From Microcoleaceae cyanobacterium UBA9251 (GTDB taxonomy: Bacteria > Cyanobacteriota > Cyanobacteriia > Cyanobacteriales > Microcoleaceae): a DNA stretch of 10,131 nt. Both the position numbers and the translations under genes were made by a program. The DNA lies in assembly GCA_003542015.1 (NCBI GenBank), contig DPLL01000369.1:18795-28925 (forward strand), read 5' to 3'. How positions within the stretch are numbered: position 1 is the stretch's first letter; every line of letters starts with the position of its first letter. Positions 1 to 6,225 of this stretch are shown in pieces. A model generated the notes under the pieces. That model searched no databases, was not told the origin of the DNA, and saw nothing but the letters and a program-made list of their open reading frames with translations.

Positions 1-21
1 CCCGGTTTCTGGGAATCACCC

Positions 22-321
22 CTATTTTTTCTTAAAAAAACTGCAGATAAATTGACCTGGATCTTTTTCTCCAAACGGCACAACCTTACCATCTTTTTTG
101 ACTGTGCTCCGACTGCGACAATTATAAATTTCCAGAGGCTTTTTGACTCGATCAATACTCACAATTGCCCTGTATTCCCAATAATTTTTCGCGCTGCGTT
201 TGAGATCGAGAATGCAAATCTCGCTTTCTCCATAATTTCGGCATACAGATGCCTCAGCAGTCGGCGCGATCGAGAAACAGGATATTAATAGCAGCAAGAA
301 AACAAAATATTTATAATGCAC
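22..321 (-). CDS. Small secreted cysteine-containing hypothetical protein
   Basis: A 99-residue protein of unknown function, not assigned to a named family. The N terminus is a clear export signal: a short basic start, a hydrophobic core at about residues 5-18, then an A-E-A cleavage-type site before Ser25. L-I-S-C at residues 12-15 also fits a lipobox loosely, so a lipoprotein is possible. The mature part is about 75 residues, basic, with four cysteines (27, 36, 68, 93) that could form two disulfides, and ends in three lysines. The start is GTG, preceded by GGGAGAG five bases upstream (327-330 core), which supports this choice. It is divergent from the aspartoacylase gene. It may act in the periplasm or outside the cell (inference). 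Confidence 0.65.
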   Translation of the reverse strand: MHYKYFVFLLLLISCFSIAPTAEASVCRNYGESEICILDLKRSAKNYWEYRAIVSIDRVKKPLEIYNCRSRSTVKKDGKVVPFGEKDPGQFICSFFKKK

Positions 322-374
322 TTTCTCTCCCTGTGAAAACCTGTCCGGCTCCGGCTAAATGAAGAGGTTGCTTG

Positions 375-386
375 GTGCGATCGCAC
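375..386. repeat. 12-bp perfect palindrome containing a HIP1 octamer
   Basis: GTGCGATCGCAC reads the same on both strands and contains the cyanobacterial octamer HIP1 at 377-384. It lies in the divergent gap between the small secreted protein and the aspartoacylase gene. It is most simply a HIP1 site whose flanks happen to be complementary; an operator role is possible but unsupported. Confidence 0.45.
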
Positions 387-422
387 AATTGCACCTCAAT
401 CTGATCATTTTATAAATATAGC

Positions 423-451
423 TTGCTACTTAATCAAATATTCGACATAAT
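423..451 (+). promoter_or_regulatory. Candidate sigma70-type promoter for the aspartoacylase gene
   Basis: TTGCTA (423-428) and CATAAT (446-451) are separated by 17 bp, matching 4/6 and 5/6 of the -35 and -10 consensus. A second candidate lies just upstream: TTGCAC (389-394), a 16-bp spacer and TATAAA (411-416). Either would give a leader of roughly 90-130 bases before the ATG at 552. These are pattern matches only. Confidence 0.35.
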
Positions 452-551
452 ACTAAGACCTTAAGCTAATCTGGATAGTAAGACGTGATTAATCTCACTT
501 CAGCCAGCTTAGACAAACATGGCTGCGGTTGGGACAGGAAGTTATTGGTTT

Positions 552-1484
552 ATGAATAAAATTAAGCGTGTTGCAATTATTGGCGGAACCCACGGAAACG
601 AACTCACAGGAATTTACCTGGTCAAAAAATTCGAGCGCGAACCTAATTTAATTGCGCGATCGACTTTTGAAACAATCGCGCTGCTAGCCAATCCCAAAGC
701 TTGCGAAATCGGGAAACGCTACATCGATATCGACCTCAATCGGTGCTTTCTACGGCAGGATTTAGAAAATCCCAATCTCTCTAGTTACGAAGCGCAGCGA
801 GCCAAAGAAATCTACCACATTTTTAGCTCTAAAAACACTGAATATTCAGATTTAATTATTGATTTGCACAGCACCACAGCCCAGATGGGGCTAACATTTA
901 TTCTCGATAGCCGGCATCCATTTAATCTGCGATTAGCCGCTCATTTAACATCTTTTTATCCAAACCTCAAGGTACTTGCTTCTGGAACACAAAATGAAGA
1001 TAGCTCTGTGTTGCGATCGATTTCCAAATTAGGCTGTACACTCGAAGTTGGCGCAGTTGCTCAAGGGGTATTGGATGGCACTTTATTCCAGCAAACTGAG
1101 GAACTTGTCGGCACAATTTTAGACTGCATAGAAGCAGATAACCAGGGAACAATCCCTCCTGTAAAAAATCCCCTCACAATTTATCAAAAAATCCAGAGCA
1201 TCGACTATCCCAGAAATGAGTCGGGAGAACTTCAGGCAATGATTCATCCTCGGCTGCAATTCAGAGATTATGAACCGCTGAATCCTGGCGATCCGATGTT
1301 TTTGACCTTTGACGGCGAGTCGGTTTTATATGAAGGTAAATCGACGGTATATCCAGTTTTTATTAACGAGGCTGCTTACTACGAAAAAGGGATTGCTATG
1401 TATTTAACTCAAAAGCAAAAGTGCATCATTCCGCCATCATCTAAATTTATTGATGGCGATTGGAAGACAAAAACTTCTCTTTAG
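552..1484 (+). CDS. Aspartoacylase-family zinc hydrolase (AstE/AspA)
   Basis: Predicted cytosolic zinc carboxypeptidase-like hydrolase that would release acetate and aspartate from N-acetylaspartate or a related acyl-amino acid. Family hallmarks are in order: GGTHGNE with zinc ligands His14 and Glu17, the substrate-binding DLNR (61-64), DLHSTTA with the third zinc ligand His106, and LEVG with the likely catalytic Glu165. A tyrosine pair at 276-277 sits where the family has its substrate tyrosine. The protein is 310 residues, close to the roughly 313 of the human enzyme. I chose the ATG at 552, which puts MNKIKRVAIIGG at the N terminus and has GGAAG at 537-541; an in-frame ATG at 519 would add 11 atypical residues. 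The natural substrate in cyanobacteria is not evident from the sequence. The 3' end overlaps the convergent PAP2 gene. Confidence 0.88.
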   Translation: MNKIKRVAIIGGTHGNELTGIYLVKKFEREPNLIARSTFETIALLANPKACEIGKRYIDIDLNRCFLRQDLENPNLSSYEAQRAKEIYHIFSSKNTEYSDLIIDLHSTTAQMGLTFILDSRHPFNLRLAAHLTSFYPNLKVLASGTQNEDSSVLRSISKLGCTLEVGAVAQGVLDGTLFQQTEELVGTILDCIEADNQGTIPPVKNPLTIYQKIQSIDYPRNESGELQAMIHPRLQFRDYEPLNPGDPMFLTFDGESVLYEGKSTVYPVFINEAAYYEKGIAMYLTQKQKCIIPPSSKFIDGDWKTKTSL

Positions 1485-2145
1485 AATCACTGAAAGATGA
1501 GCAAGATTGCTGCCATATTTCTAAACTGAGAATGCAGGAAATCAGCCACACCAATCCCGCCGTATAACCAGCAATAATATCCGTAGGCCAGTGAACTCCT
1601 AGATAAAGCCGACTCAAACCAATAACAGCAACTAATAGAATTGTCAAACTGTAAATCCACCAGCGCTGCTTGGGAAAGCGTGAAGCCAAAAAATATCCCA
1701 GCAAACCGTAAATAACCATTGAAACCATCGCGTGACCACTAGGAAAACTGTAAAAACGAACGTCAACCGGGCGCTCCCAAAGTTGAGGTCGAGCGCGGGA
1801 AAAAAGTTTTTTTAATAGTATATTTAAACCGATACCTCCGGCGCCGGCGATCGCAATAGTTGTCGCTGACGATCGATGTTTGCGAACCCACAAAATAATC
1901 ACCAAGCTCAGACAAATCACTAGGAGCAAATTCGGCTCCCCCAAAAAGGTAAAGCCCAGCATTACTCGATCGCGCAATGGGGTGTGCAATTTCCTAAGAT
2001 CTAGTAAAATAGATGTATCGAAAGCGTAAGTTTCCTTTTCCAGAACTTCCTGGGCGATGGTAGCAAATGCCCACATCGCCAAAGCAGCAACAGCAAGTCC
2101 AGTCAGCCGAATTATGGAAATGAGCGATCGAATTTTAGAACGCAT
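1447..2145 (-). CDS. Membrane PAP2-family phosphatase
   Basis: A 232-residue integral membrane acid phosphatase of the PAP2 superfamily, which removes phosphate from lipid substrates such as phosphatidate or undecaprenyl diphosphate. All three catalytic motifs are intact: KX6RP at residues 112-120, PSGH at 135-138 with catalytic His138, and SRX5HX3D at 178-189 with His185 and Asp189. About five or six hydrophobic segments are visible (roughly 14-31, 61-87, 94-111, 138-155, 163-177, 188-208). The catalytic loops would face outward, as in related bacterial enzymes. The exact substrate cannot be read from sequence; a role in recycling undecaprenyl carrier lipid or in lipid turnover is inferred from the family. 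The start is ATG with no clear Shine-Dalgarno. Its last 38 bp overlap the end of the convergent aspartoacylase gene. Confidence 0.88.
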   Translation of the reverse strand: MRSKIRSLISIIRLTGLAVAALAMWAFATIAQEVLEKETYAFDTSILLDLRKLHTPLRDRVMLGFTFLGEPNLLLVICLSLVIILWVRKHRSSATTIAIAGAGGIGLNILLKKLFSRARPQLWERPVDVRFYSFPSGHAMVSMVIYGLLGYFLASRFPKQRWWIYSLTILLVAVIGLSRLYLGVHWPTDIIAGYTAGLVWLISCILSLEIWQQSCSSFSDSKEKFLSSNRHQ

Positions 2146-2268
2146 CTATCTAAGTAATTAAAAATAAAAAATCCCAGACAGACAATAATACAACAAATCT
2201 AGGAAACGAAAACACCTTACCAAGCGTCTGGACTCCTGAGCAAGTATATTTTGAATCCTTAATTGATT

Positions 2269-2296
2269 TTGCACTACCCACCTATGCTTTTATAGC
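2269..2296 (+). promoter_or_regulatory. Weak promoter candidate very close to the M23 lipoprotein start
   Basis: TTGCAC (2269-2274) and TATAGC (2291-2296) are spaced by 16 bp. Transcription would begin at about 2303-2305, essentially at the ATG at 2305, implying a leaderless or near-leaderless message. That fits the absence of a Shine-Dalgarno sequence. The match is modest and may be chance. Confidence 0.25.
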
Positions 2297-2304
2297 AACC
2301 GCCA

Positions 2305-3384
2305 ATGATTTTACTATCAAAAAAACACATTTCTGCAATTTTCCTAGCTTTGGGGTTGACAAGTCTTTCTAGCTGTGCTAAGCACATCGCAGTCAATGCC
2401 CCGCTAATCGAAGCCAACACGATCGCCCAGAATCTCGTCTCAACCGTAGTCGCCCAAAAGCCCAACAGCCCGCAATTTGGTCAACCCATCGACTGTACCC
2501 TGGGTAAAGATTGCTTTATTTTGCTGTATTTCGATCGCGATCCAGGCCCCGCCGCCGTTGATTTTGGGTGCGGGCGTCAAACCTACGACGGCCACGATGG
2601 CACTGACTTTGGCATTCCCGACGCAAAAGCAATGGCAAAAGGAGTCCCAGTTATCGCCTCCGCTGCGGGCAAAGTTTTGCGAGTGCGAGATGGTGTGGTC
2701 GATCGACGTTTACAAAACGATACAGACAAAGCCAACATCCAAGGCACTGAATGTGGTAACGGCATGGTAATCGACCACGGCGGCGGTTGGGAAGCCCAAT
2801 ATTGCCACCTCCGCCAAGGCAGCGTTGCTGTCAAACCAGGGGCGCCCGTGGCCAAAGGCACAGTTTTGGGGATGGTGGGAAACTCTGGGATGGCATCTTT
2901 TCCCCACGTACACGTCACTTTTCGCTATCTTGGTAAAGCTGTAGATCCCTTTGTTGGGCCCGATGCCAAATTGGGCTGCAATGTCGCCCGTCAGCCAATT
3001 TGGGACAAGCCTCTAGACTATATTTCTACAGGTTTAATTCGGGCCGGTTTTGCCTCCAAGCCGCCGGACATGAACGCTATTTGGCAAGGACAATTTGCTG
3101 AAACTAAACTACCTCTAAATAGTCCTGCTTTGTTATTTTGGGTGCAAAGTTATGGAGTGCTTAAGGGCGATCGCGAACAATACCAACTATTTGCTCCCAA
3201 CGGCGAAACCATCGTCAACAACACCAACGAAATCAAAGCCCCCAGCCGCACTTGGTTGGGTTATATCGGCAAAAGAAATAGTACCAATTCTCCTCTGACT
3301 CCCGGAGTTTGGCGGGCCCAATATCGGTTAATGCGGGGCGATCGAGTTTTAGCACAAGTGAAGCGAGAAGTCGAATTGCGTTAG
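2305..3384 (+). CDS. M23 (LytM-type) peptidase lipoprotein
   Basis: A 359-residue exported protein. Residues 1-24 form a lipoprotein signal (basic residues 6-8, hydrophobic core, lipobox LSSC with Cys24), so it is probably anchored to a membrane facing the periplasm. The peptidase domain spans about residues 85-215. It has the zinc motif HDGTD (His97, Asp101), the YCHL segment with His168, and HVH (201-203), so the M23 metal and catalytic residues are present. Enzymes of this family cut peptide cross-bridges in peptidoglycan. Six cysteines after the lipobox (64, 70, 89, 150, 167 and one near 225) may form disulfides. The C-terminal 140 residues are a separate, unrecognised domain. An in-frame TAG at 2293 makes ATG 2305 the first possible ATG. 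Nothing around it suggests an operon. Confidence 0.85.
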   Translation: MILLSKKHISAIFLALGLTSLSSCAKHIAVNAPLIEANTIAQNLVSTVVAQKPNSPQFGQPIDCTLGKDCFILLYFDRDPGPAAVDFGCGRQTYDGHDGTDFGIPDAKAMAKGVPVIASAAGKVLRVRDGVVDRRLQNDTDKANIQGTECGNGMVIDHGGGWEAQYCHLRQGSVAVKPGAPVAKGTVLGMVGNSGMASFPHVHVTFRYLGKAVDPFVGPDAKLGCNVARQPIWDKPLDYISTGLIRAGFASKPPDMNAIWQGQFAETKLPLNSPALLFWVQSYGVLKGDREQYQLFAPNGETIVNNTNEIKAPSRTWLGYIGKRNSTNSPLTPGVWRAQYRLMRGDRVLAQVKREVELR

Positions 3385-3392
3385 TTAGTTGG

Positions 3393-3455
3393 CTGTTGAC
3401 TGTTGATTGTTGGCTGTTAACTGTTGACTGTTAACTGTTAACTGTTAACTGTTGG
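3393..3455. repeat. Heptanucleotide tandem repeat array (STRR-like), nine units
   Basis: Nine consecutive 7-bp units with consensus CTGTTRA: CTGTTGA, CTGTTGA, TTGTTGG, CTGTTAA, CTGTTGA, three copies of CTGTTAA, then CTGTTGG. It begins eight bases after the M23 stop codon. Short tandemly repeated repetitive (STRR) heptamers are a known class in filamentous cyanobacteria. The final unit plus CAGTT forms a 5-bp hairpin (3447-3451 with 3456-3460) before TTTT, which might help termination weakly. Confidence 0.85.
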
Positions 3456-3538
3456 CAGTTTTCAGAATAACAGGATTTTGATCGTCTCCGTTGACTGTTT
3501 AATCCTTACAAAAAGCCCCCGTATTCATCTATGAACTC

Positions 3539-3570
3539 AATCTAAAATCTCAAATCTAAAATCTCAAATC
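3539..3570. repeat. Tandem duplication of a 14-bp AT-rich unit
   Basis: AATCTAAAATCTCA occurs at 3539-3552 and again, identically, at 3553-3566, followed by a partial third copy (AATC, 3567-3570). It lies just beyond the stop codon of the 77-residue gene, between it and the M23 gene. No function is visible; it resembles low-complexity intergenic repeats common in filamentous cyanobacteria. Confidence 0.85.
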
Positions 3571-3578
3571 GGACGAGT

Positions 3579-3812
3579 TTAAGGCAAAGTTTCCCAAGCT
3601 TGAGCCACAATGTCGCTCAGCCAGAGCCTTTGAGGCAAATCGAGGAGATTGTCGTCCGCCAGCACCTCAGCCTTTAACTCATCCAAAGACTGAGACTGCG
3701 ATCGAGCTATCTGAACCACGCCCGCGATCGCACAGGCCACCAATTCTTCATTCAGCGGCTGTTGTCGCAAAGCAATCATTTCTTGAGGATTCGTAGGAAT
3801 GGGATAATTCAT
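3579..3812 (-). CDS. Small cyanobacterial hypothetical protein (77 residues)
   Basis: An uncharacterised soluble protein, predicted to be mostly helical, with no signal peptide or membrane segment. It has a central block around E-E-L-V-A-C-A-I-A-G-V-V and an acidic C-terminal half with LADDNLLDLPQRLWLSDIV. That half looks like a conserved cyanobacterial motif, although I cannot name a family with a known function. I start it at the ATG at 3812. The reading frame stays open to a TTG at 3857, adding 15 residues, but neither start has a convincing Shine-Dalgarno. It is divergent from the lycopene cyclase gene, with about 190 bp between the starts, so the two could share a control region. Confidence 0.6.
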   Translation of the reverse strand: MNYPIPTNPQEMIALRQQPLNEELVACAIAGVVQIARSQSQSLDELKAEVLADDNLLDLPQRLWLSDIVAQAWETLP

Positions 3813-3899
3813 GAGATTGCATACCGAAGGGAGTAGATGATCCGACGCCGAGGTCAAACCGAGAGCGATCGAAAACCTAAAAAGCTGAGAACATTGTAA

Positions 3900-3921
3900 A
3901 CTTATTTAAAACTAAATAAGT
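3900..3921. promoter_or_regulatory. AT-rich 9-bp inverted repeat, possible operator upstream of cruA
   Basis: ACTTATTTA (3900-3908) and TAAATAAGT (3913-3921) are perfect inverted repeats with a 4-bp centre, AAAC. The palindrome lies about 80 bp before the cruA ATG and ten bases upstream of a TATAGC sequence (3931-3936) that could be a -10 element. It sits in the divergent gap, so it could affect either gene. There is no T-run on the 3' side, so it is not a standard terminator. An operator role is inference. Confidence 0.45.
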
Positions 3922-3998
3922 ATTCGGGAGTATAGCGCACTTTGCTCCCTTGTCAACTCCCCCACCGTTATGAATTTATTGAAAATAGAGAGCCTAAA

Positions 3999-6104
3999 AT
4001 GCAAGAAATTCTTTATCTAGAAGTCCCGACACCGGATACAGCAGCCGTATGCACTTGGTTGCAGCAAGAATTCGAGCCTGGAATCGGAGAAAAAATTATT
4101 ACTCCTGACGGCTTTCGCCTGCTTTCAACCGCAACAGCAGCCGGGGTTCTCAAGTCGGCCACCCAAATTGCTAATCCAAAATCCACCGTCGCCACCTCCA
4201 ATTCAGTCAGCCACAATCATAAATCCACAGAACTTTCCACATTTGTCTGGTCAGTCCAACGAACCACTTACTTAAAAGTCTTTCGTCTGGAAGATGCACC
4301 CCCTGGGGAAAAAAAATTCCTCGAATCCCTGAATTTTGCCTTGAGAAACAAGTTCCCTGAACGATACCCTGAACCCCCAGCCATAGATCTCTCCAAACAG
4401 TCAATTTTTGACGCTCTTGCCCCCTATTACCCGCTCACCGTCAAATACTTCCAAAAAATGCCAAAGGGCGAATACGACCTCCAGCGCGTTTACTGGTGGG
4501 AGCAGCGCTGGCGCGAAGGCACTCGCAATCCTCAAAAACCAAAACAAGTAGTGTTTTGGAAGGAAGAGGGAAGTTCGGCAACGGATTCTGTAACGGATTT
4601 AACGGATGTGACGGTTTATGACTTAATTTATATCGGCGGGGCCTTGGGAGTTATTCATGCCGCCGTCATGGCCAGATTGGGCTACCGGGTGCTGTTGGTG
4701 GAACGAATGCCTTTTGGGCGGATGAATCGCGAGTGGAATATTTCGCGGGACGAAATTCAAAGCTTAATTGATTTGGGTTTGTTTACTGCTGCGGAAGTGG
4801 AAACTTTGATTGCTAGAGAATACAAAGATGGCTATAACAAGTTTTTTGATGCTAACAATCCGAGCTTTGCTAAAGCACCAGTTCTGCACACTCCCAAGGT
4901 GCTAAATGTAGCTGTGAATAGTGAGAAATTACTGTATTTAGCGGGAGTAAAACTGACAGAAGCTGGTGGCGAAATTTGGGATGAAACCGAGTTTGTGAGA
5001 GCCGATGTAGAGCTTGAAAAAGTTGTGGTTCAGGGCTGCCACTTGCCCACAAAATGCGATCGCACCGTATCGGGACGGCTACTGGTGGATGCTATGGGTT
5101 CCGCTTCTCCCATAGCTTGGCAATTGAACGAAGGGCGGGCTTTTGACAGCGTTTGTCCCACGGTAGGAGCTGCCATTGATGGAGGATTTGAGCCGGGAGT
5201 TTGGGATTCTGAATACGGGGATGTGCTCTACACTCACGGGGACATTTCTCGCGGCCGCCAGCTCATTTGGGAGTTGTTTCCCGGCGCTGGAAAAGAACAG
5301 ACAGTTTATCTATTTCACTACCACCAAGTAAATCCTAAAAATCCCGGTTCTTTGCTGGAATTGTACGAGGATTTTTTTGCAATTTTGCCTGAGTATCGTC
5401 GCTGCGATCTGGATAAATTGGTGTGGAAAAAACCGACTTTTGGTTATATTCCTGGACATTTTAGCATGAACAGCAGCGATCGCGCGGTGGCTTTCGATCG
5501 GCTAATCTTGATCGGCGATGCAGCTTCCCTCCAATCTCCCCTGGTTTTCACTGGTTTCGGCTCTCTGGTTCGCAATCTTTTCCGATTAACAGACCTATTA
5601 GATACTGCTTTAAAGCACAATTTATTGAGTGCAAAGCACTTAAACCAAATTCGTGCTTACCAGAGCAATGTTTCAGTGACTTGGCTGTTTTCTAAAGGGA
5701 TGATGGTTCCCACCGGCCTCAGTTTGCCACCCCAAAGGATTAATTCAATTCTCAATACCTTTTTCGGTATTTTAACAGAAGAAGAACTCACCGTAGCCGA
5801 AACTTTTATTAAAGACCGGACGGATTGGTTAACTTTCAATCGTCTAGCCCTGAAAGCTGCTAGAAAAAACCCTTCTCTCCTGGTGTGGATTTTGGATTTT
5901 GTCACTTTCGGGGATATTTGGCGTTGGCTGGGGAGTTATTTCAGCTTCACTTTGGTGGCTTTAGCGAGTTGGCTATTTGGATGGCTCCCCAACTTCGCCA
6001 GGAGGATACAGCCTTGGCTGGAACCACGGTATCCGGCTGTTTGGCTGTGGCTGTTGACTAACAGCTATGCCCTAACTTACGGTATGGGACGACCTCAAAA
6101 GTAG
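3999..6104 (+). CDS. cruA: CruA/CruP-family lycopene cyclase (FAD-dependent), CruA more likely
   Basis: Predicted lycopene cyclase, a membrane-associated flavoprotein that closes the beta-rings of carotenoids by a non-redox reaction using reduced FAD. The 701 residues comprise an N-terminal domain of about 200 residues, then a dinucleotide-binding fold. That fold has GGALG (213-217), an acidic end to the second strand (LLVE, Glu235), the characteristic REWNISRDE (244-252) and a GDAA flavin motif (506-509). The C terminus has tryptophan-rich hydrophobic stretches (about 625-665) suited to membrane contact. The family is clear. CruA is preferred over CruP because of the long N-terminal domain and the DGYNKFFD insertion after the REWNISR block, judged from memory. 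The frame is open back to a TTG at 3942, but ATG 3999 gives the expected N terminus, MQEILYLEVPTPDT. A short T-D repeat lies in the interdomain linker (195-205). Confidence 0.75.
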   Translation: MQEILYLEVPTPDTAAVCTWLQQEFEPGIGEKIITPDGFRLLSTATAAGVLKSATQIANPKSTVATSNSVSHNHKSTELSTFVWSVQRTTYLKVFRLEDAPPGEKKFLESLNFALRNKFPERYPEPPAIDLSKQSIFDALAPYYPLTVKYFQKMPKGEYDLQRVYWWEQRWREGTRNPQKPKQVVFWKEEGSSATDSVTDLTDVTVYDLIYIGGALGVIHAAVMARLGYRVLLVERMPFGRMNREWNISRDEIQSLIDLGLFTAAEVETLIAREYKDGYNKFFDANNPSFAKAPVLHTPKVLNVAVNSEKLLYLAGVKLTEAGGEIWDETEFVRADVELEKVVVQGCHLPTKCDRTVSGRLLVDAMGSASPIAWQLNEGRAFDSVCPTVGAAIDGGFEPGVWDSEYGDVLYTHGDISRGRQLIWELFPGAGKEQTVYLFHYHQVNPKNPGSLLELYEDFFAILPEYRRCDLDKLVWKKPTFGYIPGHFSMNSSDRAVAFDRLILIGDAASLQSPLVFTGFGSLVRNLFRLTDLLDTALKHNLLSAKHLNQIRAYQSNVSVTWLFSKGMMVPTGLSLPPQRINSILNTFFGILTEEELTVAETFIKDRTDWLTFNRLALKAARKNPSLLVWILDFVTFGDIWRWLGSYFSFTLVALASWLFGWLPNFARRIQPWLEPRYPAVWLWLLTNSYALTYGMGRPQK

Positions 6105-6134
6105 TGCGTGAGTTTTGAGTGCGTGAGTTTTGAG
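6105..6134. repeat. Two tandem copies of a 15-bp unit directly after the cruA stop
   Basis: TGCGTGAGTTTTGAG occurs at 6105-6119 and, identically, at 6120-6134, starting at the base after the TAG stop of cruA. Part of this unit is also the left arm of the larger inverted repeat spanning this gap. Confidence 0.85.
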
Positions 6135-6225
6135 TTAGAATAGTTGAGGTTTAAAACTCTGAAAAACTCATAGCTTTCTAAGTTTTAAATTGCTTGTTTA
6201 ATTCACAACTGACGCACTCAAAACT
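6111..6225. repeat. Nested inverted repeats between convergent cruA and the coiled-coil gene
   Basis: The outer arms are a perfect 14-bp inverted repeat: AGTTTTGAGTGCGT at 6111-6124 and ACGCACTCAAAACT at 6212-6225. Inside it is a second perfect pair: TTTAAAACT (6150-6158) and AGTTTTAAA (6181-6189), with a 22-base loop. The right outer arm covers the stop codon region of the coiled-coil gene. The structure could act as a bidirectional transcription end for two convergent genes, or be a small mobile repeat. It has no target-site duplication that I can identify and no coding capacity. Confidence 0.6.

Noticed and set aside
3393..3455. CRISPR-like repeat array
   Set aside because: Units are 7 bp, directly adjacent and without spacers; no cas genes are nearby. 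It is a simple heptamer tandem repeat.
3942..3998. Upstream TTG start for the lycopene cyclase
   Set aside because: The added 19 residues do not look like the family N terminus, while ATG 3999 gives the expected MQEILYLEVPTPDT.
3999..6104. Assignment as CruP or as a CrtL-type cyclase
   Set aside because: CrtL is much shorter and lacks the long N-terminal domain. CruP remains possible; CruA is favoured only by the DGYNKFFD-type insertion and length, judged from memory, so the symbol is tentative.
6111..6225. Insertion sequence or MITE with target duplication
   Set aside because: No transposase, no identifiable target-site duplication; kept only as nested repeats.
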